64,000 nt of DNA from Streptomyces daqingensis (GTDB lineage: Bacteria > Actinomycetota > Actinomycetes > Streptomycetales > Streptomycetaceae), in the NCBI RefSeq assembly GCF_014645895.1, contig NZ_BMMP01000012.1, forward strand, positions 186,001 to 250,000, read 5' to 3'. The stretch's first letter is position 1. Each line of letters begins with the position of its first letter. The notes under the pieces are model-generated. The model was not told where the DNA came from. It saw only the letters and a program-made list of their open reading frames with translations, and did no database searches. Positions 54,449 through 62,610 of the stretch are shown in pieces. Made by a program: the position numbers and the translations under genes.

Positions 54449-56592
54449 ATGACACGACCAGAGTCCGTGCCGAACGAGTCCGAAAGGACCATGAACCTGT
54501 GAATGCGACCGAGCACCGTCTGCTCGTCCACGAAGGCACCTTCGCGGTGCTGGGCCCCTCCGGCGACGTCAACGGCTCCCACGGGGCGCTGCCCAGCGCA
54601 CAGTCCGAAGGCACCGTCCCCGAGGGCCTGTTCGAGCGGGACGCCCGGCATCTCAGCCGCTGGCAGCTGACCGTCGACGGCGCCGCCCCCGCCGTCCTGG
54701 TGCCCGCGACGGACCACGGCAGCGGCGGCGCCGTTCTCACCCCGCACGGGACCCGTGAGGAACCGCCTGCCTACACCGTCTTCCGCGAACAGGCCGTCGT
54801 AAACGGGGTGTTGACCGAACACATCCGGCTCACCAGCAACCTCGGCGAGACCGTCGCGACCCGGCTCGCCCTGACCGTCGACGCGGACTTCGCCGACCAG
54901 TTCGAACTCCGCTCCGATCACCGCTTCTACGACAAGCCGCACACCACCCGCACGCGCGAAGCCCGCCCGGACGGCGTCGAGTTCGGCTACCGGCGGGGCG
55001 AGTGGCACTCCCGTACGACGGTCGTCGCGGAACCGGCGCCCGACGCGGTGGAGGAGACCGGCGGGCCCGCACGGCAGTTGAGCTGGTCGCTGGAGCTTCC
55101 GCCGCACGGCACGGCCGAGTTGAGGCTGTGCGTCACGGCCCATCCGCACGGGGCCGCGGAGCGTGCGCCTGCCCGCCCCGCTCCGGCCGCTCCCGCGCGG
55201 GAAGGGGCCCGGGACTCGGAGAGCGAGCGGCGGACGGACCCGCGCGGCACCCCGGACCCGTTCGACCCCGCCGACGTCGCCTCGAGGCTCCAGGCCCGTA
55301 CCGCCGAGTTCACCTCGGCCGATCCCGTTCCGTCCCCGGGCACCGACTGGCCGGAACTGTCGCAGGCGTGCGAGCAGGGGCTGGTGGACCTCGCCGGGCT
55401 GCGGGTGGCCGCGCCCGACCCGGACGGGGGGACGGTCCTCGTCCCCGGCGCCGGCGTCCCCTGGTTCCTGACCCTCTTCGGCCGCGACTCCCTCCTCACC
55501 TCCCTCTTCGCCCTGCCCTACCGTCCGGAGCTGGCCGAGGCGACCCTGCTCGCGCTCGCGGCGACGCAGGCGGAGCGGGAGGAGCCCGAACGCCTCGCAC
55601 AGCCCGGCAAGATCGTCCACGAGGTCCGGCACGGCGAACTCGCCTACTTCGGCCAGGTTCCGTACGGGCGCTACTACGGCACCGTCGACTCCACGCCCCT
55701 CTTCCTGGTCCTGCTGAGCGCCCACCACGAGCGGACTCAGAAGGAAGGCGCGGCGGATTCCGCGGGCGGCCGGCCGCTGGCCCTCAGGCTGGAGCGGCAG
55801 GCGCGCGCGGCCGTCGACTGGATGTTCGACCACGGGGGTCTGGAGCGCCACGGCTACCTCGCCTACCACGCCCACGAGGGCGGCCTCGCCAACCAGAACT
55901 GGAAGGACTCGCCCGGCGCGGTGTGCACCACGGACGGCACCCGCCCCACCGGCGCGGTCATGGTCGCCGAGGTGCAGGGCTACGCCTACGACGCCCTGGT
56001 CCGCACGGCCGAACTGGCCCGCACGGTCTGGAACGACGCCTCGTACGCGGAACGTCTGACGAAGGCGGCGGCCGCCCTCCGCGAGCGCTTCGACGCCGAC
56101 TTCTGGATGCCGGACCGCGACTTCCCGCTGCTCGCCCGCGACGACTCGGGGCTCCGCGCGGACGTGCTGGCCTCCAACGCCGGCCACCTGCTGTGGTCGG
56201 GCATCCTCGGCCAGGACAGGGCCGAGGCGGTGGGCCGGCGGCTGCTGGAACCGGACTTCTTCTCGGGCTGGGGGGTGCGCACGGTGGCGTCCGGACAGGC
56301 CCCGTACCACCCGCTCTCCTACCACCGGGGCAGCATCTGGCCGCACGACAACGCCCTCATCGCGCTGGGACTGGCCCGCTACGGCTTGCGCGAGCAGGCC
56401 CTGGAACTGTCGCGGGGCATGGTCGCGGCTGCGGCCGCGCAGGACTACCGGCTCCCCGAAGTGCTCGCCGGTTACTCCCGCACCGACCACTCCGACCCCG
56501 TGCCGTACCCGCACGCCTGCTCCCCCCAGGCGTGGGCGGCAGCGACTCCGCTCGCGCTGCTCACCGCGGTGGAGGGTCCGCCGAGCACCTGA
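54445..56592 (+). CDS. Glycogen-debranching-type glycosidase (GDE N-bis + amylo-alpha-1,6-glucosidase)
   Basis: Large intracellular glycosidase, 715 aa. N-terminal GDE_N_bis beta domain (LFERDARHLSRWQLTVDGAAP; RSDHRFYDKPHTTRTR), then the (alpha/alpha)6 catalytic domain (GVPWFLTLFGRDSLLTSLFALPYRPELAE; GEVPYGRYYGTVD-like region; SIWPHDNALIALGLARYGL; HPYACSPQAW-like end). A polar Ala/Pro/Arg insert lies at about 235-275. GTG at 54445 has GGGGGGAG 6 nt upstream and overlaps the preceding stop; GTG at 54499 is a possible later start. Last gene of the forward arm, followed by a strong terminator. Confidence 0.9.
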   Translation: MNDTTRVRAERVRKDHEPVNATEHRLLVHEGTFAVLGPSGDVNGSHGALPSAQSEGTVPEGLFERDARHLSRWQLTVDGAAPAVLVPATDHGSGGAVLTPHGTREEPPAYTVFREQAVVNGVLTEHIRLTSNLGETVATRLALTVDADFADQFELRSDHRFYDKPHTTRTREARPDGVEFGYRRGEWHSRTTVVAEPAPDAVEETGGPARQLSWSLELPPHGTAELRLCVTAHPHGAAERAPARPAPAAPAREGARDSESERRTDPRGTPDPFDPADVASRLQARTAEFTSADPVPSPGTDWPELSQACEQGLVDLAGLRVAAPDPDGGTVLVPGAGVPWFLTLFGRDSLLTSLFALPYRPELAEATLLALAATQAEREEPERLAQPGKIVHEVRHGELAYFGQVPYGRYYGTVDSTPLFLVLLSAHHERTQKEGAADSAGGRPLALRLERQARAAVDWMFDHGGLERHGYLAYHAHEGGLANQNWKDSPGAVCTTDGTRPTGAVMVAEVQGYAYDALVRTAELARTVWNDASYAERLTKAAAALRERFDADFWMPDRDFPLLARDDSGLRADVLASNAGHLLWSGILGQDRAEAVGRRLLEPDFFSGWGVRTVASGQAPYHPLSYHRGSIWPHDNALIALGLARYGLREQALELSRGMVAAAAAQDYRLPEVLAGYSRTDHSDPVPYPHACSPQAWAAATPLALLTAVEGPPST

Positions 56593-56618
56593 CACCTCGG
56601 CGCCCCTCCGTCCGTGAC

Positions 56619-56651
56619 CGCCCCCGGCCGGCTCCCCTCCGGCCGGGGGCG
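56619..56651. terminator. Perfect 13-bp hairpin ending the forward sugar operon
   Basis: CGCCCCCGGCCGG (56619-56631) pairs with CCGGCCGGGGGCG (56639-56651), loop CTCCCCT, 26 nt after the stop codon. Confidence 0.85.
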
Positions 56652-56828
56652 CACGTCTGCGCGTCTGCCCGGCGGCTGCCTGCGCGCGCGTCTGCGGGGG
56701 CCGGCAGGGTCCGGAACCGGCGTCCCGGCCGGTGCGTCCGGCCGCAAACGGACCTCCGGCTGCCTAAGAGAGCGGGATCGGGACACAGGAGTAGGACGGA
56801 GTTTCGGCCCGACTCAGCGGAGAACAGC

Positions 56829-57056
56829 ATGAGCAATCACACCTACCGGGTGACCGAGATCGTCGGCACGTCGCACGACGGCGTCGACGCGGCCATCCGC
56901 AACGCGATCAGCCGCGCCTCGGAGACCCTGCGCCACCTGGACTGGTTCGAGGTGACCGAGGTACGCGGGCACATCGAGGACGGGCAGATCGAGCACTACC
57001 AGGTCGGCCTGAAAGTCGGATTCCGGCTGGAGCCGGGTGAGTCGGCGGGTGGCTGA
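56829..57056 (+). CDS. Dodecin, flavin-binding storage protein
   Basis: Small dodecameric flavin- or CoA-binding protein, 75 aa, typical length. Characteristic stretches are YRVTEIVGTSHDGVDAAIRNAI, RHLDWFEVTEVRGHI (Trp38 stacks on flavin in the family) and HYQVGLKVGFRLE. It buffers free flavin. ATG at 56829 has GGAG 6 nt upstream. Stands alone between two transcription units. Confidence 0.95.
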   Translation: MSNHTYRVTEIVGTSHDGVDAAIRNAISRASETLRHLDWFEVTEVRGHIEDGQIEHYQVGLKVGFRLEPGESAGG

Positions 57057-57154
57057 CGCCTGGCGCCGCCGGGCGCGGATCACGGCAGCCGGTGGTCCGC
57101 GGCGCCGGACGGCTCCCGCAGGAGTGCACACGCCCGGCCCCCGGCACATCCGCT

Positions 57155-57185
57155 TGACCTCAACCTGAGTTCAACTTCTAGGTTC
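57155..57185 (+). promoter_or_regulatory. Candidate promoter of the MarR gene
   Basis: TTGACC (57155-57160) and TAGGTT (57180-57185) with a long 19-bp spacer. AACCT and AGGTT arms, 13 bp apart, flank the spacer, a possible operator over the promoter. The gene starts 59 nt downstream. Confidence 0.45.
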
Positions 57186-57244
57186 GTCCCCGTCGAGCGG
57201 CGCACGGCGCCGCGCAGCGCACACGCGGAAGGCGGGGACGCACC

Positions 57245-57721
57245 ATGACGTCGTCGGACACGGGCATCCGGTACTCACACCCGGACAGCGAACTGGCCGG
57301 GCAGCCGATCGGCTACTGGAGCTGGGCGGCGCACAAGGCCGTCGTCGGGCACATCCGCGAAGCACTCGGACGGCACGGCGTCACGCAGCCGCAGTGGTGG
57401 ATCCTCGCGCAGCTGGCGGACGCCGGAGACGGGCGCACACGCGAGGAGCTGACGGCCGTCCTCGGCGGCTACCTGGACGTGGGCGGCCTCCTGGAGCCGG
57501 AGATGGACGCCGTCGTGGCCCGGGGATGGGCCGGGCAGGACCGCGCCGAACGTCTGCGGATCACCGCTGAGGGCGCCGAACTCCATGCCGAACTCGCCCG
57601 GCTGCAGCGGTCGTTGCGCGCGCAGATCCACGACGGGATCGACGACGAGGAGTACGTCCACGCCCTCAAGGTCCTCCAGCGCATGATCCGCAACGTCGGC
57701 GGCCACGCCTGGCACCACTGA
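57245..57721 (+). CDS. MarR-family transcriptional regulator
   Basis: Winged-helix regulator, 158 aa. N-terminal IGYWSWAAHKAVVGHIREAL and TQPQWWILAQLADAGDGRTREEL are typical of actinobacterial MarR proteins; the wing region (VVARGWAGQDRAERLRITAEG) is short. Target and ligand unknown; autoregulation is likely from the inverted repeat over its promoter. It is convergent with the dus gene. ATG at 57245 follows GGCGGGGACGCACC. Confidence 0.86.
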   Translation: MTSSDTGIRYSHPDSELAGQPIGYWSWAAHKAVVGHIREALGRHGVTQPQWWILAQLADAGDGRTREELTAVLGGYLDVGGLLEPEMDAVVARGWAGQDRAERLRITAEGAELHAELARLQRSLRAQIHDGIDDEEYVHALKVLQRMIRNVGGHAWHH

Positions 57722-57770
57722 CCTATCCGCCGCTCCGTCTGCCCGCTGGCGCGACGGAACGGACAGGGAC

Positions 57771-58910
57771 TCAGCCGCCCGAGGTGTCCAACTCCGCTTC
57801 GGCACCGACTCCTTGACCGCACTCGTACGGGTCGTCCAGCCAGCCGTCGGGGAGCACCACCCGGTTGCGGCTGTGCGTACGGCCGCGGGGACCGTCGGCG
57901 CCCTGCGGCCACGGCTGGTCCAGGTCGAGACCGTCCAGCAGCCCGGCCAGCTCCTCCAGTGAGGAGGCGACGGCGAGCCGCTGCCGCGCCTGCGAACCGA
58001 CGGAGAAGCCCTTGGTGTACCAGGCGACGTGCTTGCGGAAGTCGATGACGCCGCGGGCCTCGTCGCCGAGCCACTCCCCGAGCAGCGTGGCGTGCCGCAG
58101 CATCGTCCGGGCGACCTCGCCGAGGGCGGGACGCGCGTACGCCTCCTCCCCCGCACCCTCGAACGCGGCGACCAGGTCGGCGAAGAGCCACGGCCGCCCC
58201 AGGCAGCCGCGGCCGACGACGACTCCGTCGCATCCGGTCTCGCGGACCATCCGCAGCGCGTCCTCGGCACACCAGATGTCGCCGTTGCCCAGCACCGGGA
58301 TCTCGGGCACGGCCTCCTTGAGACGGGCGATGGCGTCCCAGTCGGCCGTCCCGCCGTAGTGCTGTGCCGCGGTACGCCCGTGCAGCGCGATCGCGGTGAC
58401 GCCTTCGTCGACGGCGATGCGGCCGGCGTCCAGATAGGTCAGATGACCGTCGTCGATGCCCTTGCGCATCTTCATCGTCACCGGCAGCCCGCCCGCGTTG
58501 CTCACGGCCTCGTGCAGGATGGCGCGCAGCAGCGGCCGCTTGTACGGGAGGGCCGAACCGCCGCCCTTCCGCGTGACCTTGGGGACCGGGCAGCCGAAGT
58601 TCAGGTCGATGTGGTCGGCGAGGTCCTCGTCGGCGATCATGCGCGCCGCCTTGCCGACGGTCACCGGGTCGACGCCGTACAGCTGGATCGACCGCGGACG
58701 CTCACTGCCGTCGAAACGCACGAGCTGCATCGTCTTCGCGTTCCGCTCGACGAGGGCCCGCGTCGTGATCATCTCGCTGACGAAGAGCCCCTTGCCGCCG
58801 CTGAACTCCCGGCACAGCGTCCGGAACGGAGCGTTCGTGATCCCGGCCATGGGCGCCAGTACCACGGGGGGCTGGACGGCGTGCGGGCCGATACGGAGCG
58901 GCGTCGTCAT
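57771..58910 (-). CDS. dusB: tRNA-dihydrouridine synthase (DusB type)
   Basis: FMN-dependent enzyme reducing specific uridines in tRNA, 379 aa. TIM barrel starts VVLAPMAGITNAPFRTLCREF; catalytic Cys is in DLNFGCPVPKVTRKGGGSAL; FMN-binding ALHGRTAAQHYGGTADWDAI and IPVLGNGDIW follow. The C-terminal helical tRNA-binding domain is complete. ATG at 58910 (MTTPLRIGPH) has GGAGG about 10 nt upstream; ATG at 58976 adds 22 residues and cannot be excluded. Cytoplasmic housekeeping gene. Confidence 0.95.
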   Translation of the reverse strand: MTTPLRIGPHAVQPPVVLAPMAGITNAPFRTLCREFSGGKGLFVSEMITTRALVERNAKTMQLVRFDGSERPRSIQLYGVDPVTVGKAARMIADEDLADHIDLNFGCPVPKVTRKGGGSALPYKRPLLRAILHEAVSNAGGLPVTMKMRKGIDDGHLTYLDAGRIAVDEGVTAIALHGRTAAQHYGGTADWDAIARLKEAVPEIPVLGNGDIWCAEDALRMVRETGCDGVVVGRGCLGRPWLFADLVAAFEGAGEEAYARPALGEVARTMLRHATLLGEWLGDEARGVIDFRKHVAWYTKGFSVGSQARQRLAVASSLEELAGLLDGLDLDQPWPQGADGPRGRTHSRNRVVLPDGWLDDPYECGQGVGAEAELDTSGG

Positions 58911-59113
58911 GACGTCGGCGTCCTCCAAGACGTGCTTCGGGGCGGTGGCCGGTTCTGCGGAGCGCGGGGCGGCCATGGCGGGACCGCGCCCGGGGCCCAT
59001 TCTCCCGCATCGGTGCGAGAGCCGGGAGCACGGTACGCACGAGGCGAGCGCACACCCGCAGCGAGCGGCAGGCCGGCAGGTCGGCAACCGGGCAGGGCAG
59101 GCCGGAGACCGGG

Positions 59114-59176
59114 AGACCGCAGACCGCAGACCGCAGACCGCACACCGCACACCGCACACCGCACACCGCACACCGG
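59114..59176. repeat. Heptamer tandem repeat, nine units
   Basis: Four copies of AGACCGC (59114-59141) followed directly by four of ACACCGC and one ACACCGG (59142-59176). A single G/C switch separates the two blocks, as expected for repeat expansion by slippage. Lies upstream of dusB, outside the chosen coding region. Confidence 0.9.
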
Positions 59177-59234
59177 CACCAGGGTCACCTGACAGCCGAC
59201 GGGACGGTGACCACTAACAGAGAACAGTATTGCG

Positions 59235-59258
59235 ATGACAGATATTGAAATCTGTCAT
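59235..59258. promoter_or_regulatory. 24-bp palindromic TetR-type operator
   Basis: Perfect arms ATGACAGAT (59235-59243) and ATCTGTCAT (59250-59258), spacer ATTGAA, 45 nt before the aldo/keto reductase start. The downstream TetR gene is the obvious candidate to bind it. TTGCGA at 59230 could be a -35 overlapping the left arm. Confidence 0.7.
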
Positions 59259-59302
59259 CCATCATGCCAACCTTGTCAGCATCACACGAAGGGAAAACCG
59301 TC

Positions 59303-60325
59303 ATGCAGACACGCACCCTCGGCGCTCACGGCCCCCGTACCTCCGCTCTCGGCCTCGGCTGCATGGGGATGTCGGCGCTCTACGGCCCGGCGGACCGCGC
59401 CGAGTCCGTCGCCACCGTCCACGCGGCCCTCGACGCCGGCGTGACCCTCCTGGACACCGGCGACTTCTACGGCATGGGCCACAACGAACTCCTGATCGGC
59501 GAGGCCCTCCGCACGGCTCCCGCCGCCGCCCGTGAACAGGCCCTGCTCAGCGTCAAGTTCGGCGCCCTCCGCACGGTCGAGGGCGGCTTCCTGGGAGTCG
59601 ACGGCCGTCCGGCGGCCGTGCAGAACTTCGCGGCCTACTCGCTTCAGCGCCTCGGCACGGACCACATCGACATCTACCGGATGGCCCGCCTCGACCCCGA
59701 CGTGCCGGTCGAGGAGACCGTCGGAGCCGTGGCCGAGCTGGTGCAGGCGGGCCACGTGCGGCACATCGGCCTCTCCGAAGTGGGCGCCGACACCATCCGC
59801 AGGGCCGCGGCCACGGCCCCCGTCAGCGACCTCCAGATCGAGTACTCGCTGATCTCGCGGGAGATCGAGGAGGAGATCCTGCCGTTCTGCCGCGAACTGG
59901 GCATCGGCGTCACGGCGTACGGCGTCCTCTCCCGCGGTCTGATCAGCGGCAACTGGTCAGCCGAACGCGACCTGCCCGCGGGGGACTTCCGCAGCCGCAG
60001 CCCCCGCTTCTCCCGCGGCAATCTCGAGCACAACCTCGGGCTGGTGGAGACGCTGCGCGAGATCGCGAAGGGCAAGGGCGTCACCGTCGCGCAGCTCGCG
60101 ATCGCCTGGGTGCTCGCCCAGGATCCGCATATCGTCCCGCTGGTGGGGGCCCGGACGCGGGAGCGGCTGGCCGAGTCCCTGTCGGCGGCGGCGGTTACTC
60201 TCGACGACGGCGATCTCCGCGCCATCGAAAGCGCCGTGCCCGCGGGCTCCGCAGCCGGCGAGCGCTATCCGGCCGAGCAGATGGCGCTTCTGGACAGCGA
60301 GAAGCGGTCGCGTAGCGACACGTAG
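59303..60325 (+). CDS. Aldo/keto reductase
   Basis: NADPH-dependent (alpha/beta)8 reductase, 340 aa, close to the YajO/AKR13-like group. Sequence marks: LGLGCMGMSALYGPA, TLLDTGDFYGMGHNELLIGEAL (catalytic Asp and Tyr), LLSVKFG (Lys), and cofactor motif near IVPLVGARTRERLAESL. In most members the loop reads Lys-Tyr/His in the active site; the position after DHIDIYRMARLDP is slightly atypical (YRMAR for YQLHR). Substrate unknown, probably reactive carbonyls. ATG at 59303 has AAGGGA upstream. Followed after 28 nt by tetR. Confidence 0.9.
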   Translation: MQTRTLGAHGPRTSALGLGCMGMSALYGPADRAESVATVHAALDAGVTLLDTGDFYGMGHNELLIGEALRTAPAAAREQALLSVKFGALRTVEGGFLGVDGRPAAVQNFAAYSLQRLGTDHIDIYRMARLDPDVPVEETVGAVAELVQAGHVRHIGLSEVGADTIRRAAATAPVSDLQIEYSLISREIEEEILPFCRELGIGVTAYGVLSRGLISGNWSAERDLPAGDFRSRSPRFSRGNLEHNLGLVETLREIAKGKGVTVAQLAIAWVLAQDPHIVPLVGARTRERLAESLSAAAVTLDDGDLRAIESAVPAGSAAGERYPAEQMALLDSEKRSRSDT

Positions 60326-60353
60326 CGACAACAGCGAGAGCAGGGGGCCGACA

Positions 60354-60941
60354 GTGGCGGAAGCGTTGACACCGGAGCGCATCCTGGAGGCCACCGAGGA
60401 CGTGCTGCGCCGTTACGGCCCGGGGAAGGCCACTGTGGTGGACGTGGCCCGCGCTCTCGGCGTCAGCCACGGCAGCGTGTACCGCCACTTCCGCACCAAG
60501 GCGGCTCTGCGAGCGGCCGTGACGCAGCGCTGGCTGGACCGTACGAGCGAGCAGCTGAAGTCCGTCGTGTCCGGGACGGGACCGGCCGGGCAGCAGCTCG
60601 ACCGGTGGCTGACGACGCTGTTCGAGGCCAAGCGCCACAAGGCCGGCGACGACCCGGAGCTGTTCGCGACGTACACCGTGCTGGCGTCCGAGGCGAGCGG
60701 CGTCGTCGAACGGCACATCGAGGATTCCGTCGGCCAGCTGGCGCAGATCATCGAAGCGGGCCGTGACGAGGGCGAGTTCGCCGCCGACGCGATCGGCTCC
60801 GCCTACGAGGCGGCCCGGGCCGTCTTCCACGCCACAGCGCGCTTCCACGACCCGGTGTACGCCGCGGAGTGGTCACGCCCCGGCGTCGAGGACGACTTCC
60901 TCTCGGTGCGGTCCCTCGTCCTCCGTGGCCTGCGCCGCTGA
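60354..60941 (+). CDS. TetR-family transcriptional repressor
   Basis: TetR regulator, 195 aa. N-terminal helix-turn-helix: ILEATEDVLRRYGPGKATVVDVARALGVSHGSVYRHFRTKAALRAAV in segments (about 9-56). The C-terminal ligand domain resembles the TetR_C_33-type actinobacterial group. Co-transcribed with the aldo/keto reductase and probably autoregulating both through the palindrome at 59235. GTG start at 60354 has no strong Shine-Dalgarno (GGGGGCCGACA). Confidence 0.9.
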   Translation: MAEALTPERILEATEDVLRRYGPGKATVVDVARALGVSHGSVYRHFRTKAALRAAVTQRWLDRTSEQLKSVVSGTGPAGQQLDRWLTTLFEAKRHKAGDDPELFATYTVLASEASGVVERHIEDSVGQLAQIIEAGRDEGEFAADAIGSAYEAARAVFHATARFHDPVYAAEWSRPGVEDDFLSVRSLVLRGLRR

Positions 60942-60962
60942 GCCGGCGCGGTCCGGCGGCAC

Positions 60963-61778
60963 GTGGGCGGGCACACGATCCACCTGGAGCCTCACCGCGT
61001 CACCAAGCGGTTCCGCGGTCCGGACGGCCCGGCGGCGGCCCGGCGGGAGTGGCGGGCGCTGGAGCTGCTGGCCGGGCACGCACCCGGGCTCGCCCCCGCT
61101 CCGCTGCAGGCGGGTCTTCTCCCGTCCGCGCCGGTGGTCGCGATGTCGCGTCTTCCGGGAGAGCCCCTGCGCGGCCAGCCCCTGGACGAGCGCCGCCTGA
61201 CGGCCCTTGCCGACGCCGTACGCGCGCTCCACTCGGCGGTACCTCCCGAGGTCCTGTCGCGCGTCCCCGTCAGGCCGGGCCGCCCGGCCGAGCTGACCTC
61301 GCAGGTCCGCTCGTGGGCCTCGCAGCGGCGCGCGCACGCGAGCGCCGAGGTGACCTCGGCCGCGGACAGGGGCCTGCGGTGGCTGGACGGCTCGGCTTTC
61401 GCGGACGGGACGGCGGAGGCCGGGGAGCACCCCCCGGAGGTGTTCGGGGCAGGAGACGGCAACCTCGCCAACTACCTCTGGGACGGCGCCCGCGTGCGGA
61501 TCGTCGACTTCGAGGAGTCCGGGCGCAGCGACCGCCTCTTCGAACTGGCCGAGATCACCGAGCATGTGGGCTCGTGGGTGGAGTATCCGCTGGACGCCGA
61601 CTCGTTCCTGCGCCGTTTCGCCCTGACCGGCGCCGAGCACGCCCGGCTGTGCGAATACCGCAGGCTGCTGGCTCTCGTCTGGCTCTTCCTGCTCTCGCCC
61701 GACGAGCAGGGCGAGGCCCGGAACCCTTCCGGAACCGTCGAGCGGCAGGCCGCGCGCTTGGTCGCTCTCCTCGCGTGA
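60963..61778 (+). CDS. APH/ChoK-like phosphotransferase-fold protein
   Basis: Aminoglycoside phosphotransferase-like protein, 271 aa. The catalytic loop is recognisable as AGDGNLANYL with Asp165 and Asn170, and RIVDFEESGRSDRLFELAEI gives the metal-binding Asp. The His that normally precedes (HGD) is Ala163. N-terminal part RVTKRFRGPDGPAAARREWRALELLAG looks like the ATP-binding lobe with Lys and Glu. Substrate unknown. GTG at 60963, 22 nt after tetR; translational link possible. Confidence 0.8.
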   Translation: MGGHTIHLEPHRVTKRFRGPDGPAAARREWRALELLAGHAPGLAPAPLQAGLLPSAPVVAMSRLPGEPLRGQPLDERRLTALADAVRALHSAVPPEVLSRVPVRPGRPAELTSQVRSWASQRRAHASAEVTSAADRGLRWLDGSAFADGTAEAGEHPPEVFGAGDGNLANYLWDGARVRIVDFEESGRSDRLFELAEITEHVGSWVEYPLDADSFLRRFALTGAEHARLCEYRRLLALVWLFLLSPDEQGEARNPSGTVERQAARLVALLA

Positions 61779-61871
61779 AGCCGCCCGGGGCGCCTCTCGC
61801 CGCTCCCCACGGCTGTCACACCCGGCGACTACGGTGGGTGACGACCGGGTCACCCGCGAGGAAGGCGCATC

Positions 61872-62519
61872 ATGACGGTGATGCTCGAACGACCGACGCC
61901 CATGGAGACCCCCGACGGCCCGCCCGAGTTCGAGGCGCTGTGCCGGACGCTGCTGAGCATGGATGTGCCCGACGGCTACAGGGCGGAGATCATCAGGGGG
62001 AGCATCGTCGTGTCGCCGTGGTCGAAGGCTTACGACTTCCAGGTGATGGATTCCGTCCGGGAGCAGTTGCGGGACCGCGTTCCCGGAGGGGAGACCTGCG
62101 GTGACGCGCCCTTCCTCTTCGCCTTCCCCGGCCAGAAGCGCGCGTACGGACCTGACATCTACGTCGCCGCGCGGGAGGCGTTCAGCACCACGAAGCGATA
62201 CGTCGACGGTGAAGCACTCACGATGGTTGTGGAACTCACCGGCGACTCGACGTATGGCACCGACTGGCGCGACAAGGCGACCGTCTACGGCACTGCCGGC
62301 GTCCCCGTCTATCTGCTCCTGGACATGCAGGAGGAGTCCGCCACCGTGTTCTGGGCGCCGTCCGGGAAGGGCTACACCTCCCGCACCACCGTGCCGTTCG
62401 GCAAGACGCTGCGCCTCCCGGCGCCGTTCGACGTCGAGCTGGACACCAGCGGTTTCGGCGCGCCCGTCGAGGAGGCGCGGGAGCCTCAAGAGGCGGGTCA
62501 GGGACGGGAAGAGGCCTGA
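61872..62519 (+). CDS. Uma2-family (DUF820) nuclease-fold protein
   Basis: PD-(D/E)XK-fold protein of the Uma2 family, 215 aa. N-terminal GYRAEIIRGSIVVSP, the acidic PDIYVA, and the core VVELTGDSTYGTDWRDKATVYG carry the catalytic-like Asp, Glu and Lys. A short polar Glu-rich tail ends it. The family is strongly expanded in Streptomyces and cyanobacteria and its role is unknown. ATG at 61872 has GAGGAAGGCG upstream. Confidence 0.88.
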   Translation: MTVMLERPTPMETPDGPPEFEALCRTLLSMDVPDGYRAEIIRGSIVVSPWSKAYDFQVMDSVREQLRDRVPGGETCGDAPFLFAFPGQKRAYGPDIYVAAREAFSTTKRYVDGEALTMVVELTGDSTYGTDWRDKATVYGTAGVPVYLLLDMQEESATVFWAPSGKGYTSRTTVPFGKTLRLPAPFDVELDTSGFGAPVEEAREPQEAGQGREEA

Positions 62520-62563
62520 CGGCGGGACCCGGCGGACACGGCGGTTACCGGTGGAAACGGAGC

Positions 62564-62595
62564 GGGCCGGCCCCGTCCTGCGACGGAGCCGGCCC
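62564..62595. terminator. Hairpin between convergent Uma2 gene and glyS
   Basis: GGGCCGGC (62564-62571) with GCCGGCCC (62588-62595) and CCGTC with GACGG, one internal mismatch, loop CTGC. It can terminate transcription from both directions. Confidence 0.75.
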
Positions 62596-62610
62596 CTCAG
62601 GCCTCGCGGC

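Larger units (their letters stand above)
58911..59302. other. 392-nt divergent region between dusB and aldo/keto reductase
   Basis: Holds the possible N-terminal extension of dusB (to 58976), a heptamer tandem repeat (59114-59176), and an AT-rich island (about 59210-59300) with a 24-bp palindrome. No gene of its own. The island is the most AT-rich stretch near here. Confidence 0.5.

Noticed and set aside
59114..59176. CRISPR-like array
   Set aside because: Seven-base units in direct tandem with no spacers; simple slippage repeat.
61872..62519. Uma2 protein as part of a defence or toxin-antitoxin system
   Set aside because: No partner gene nearby; flanked by an APH-like gene and glyS.
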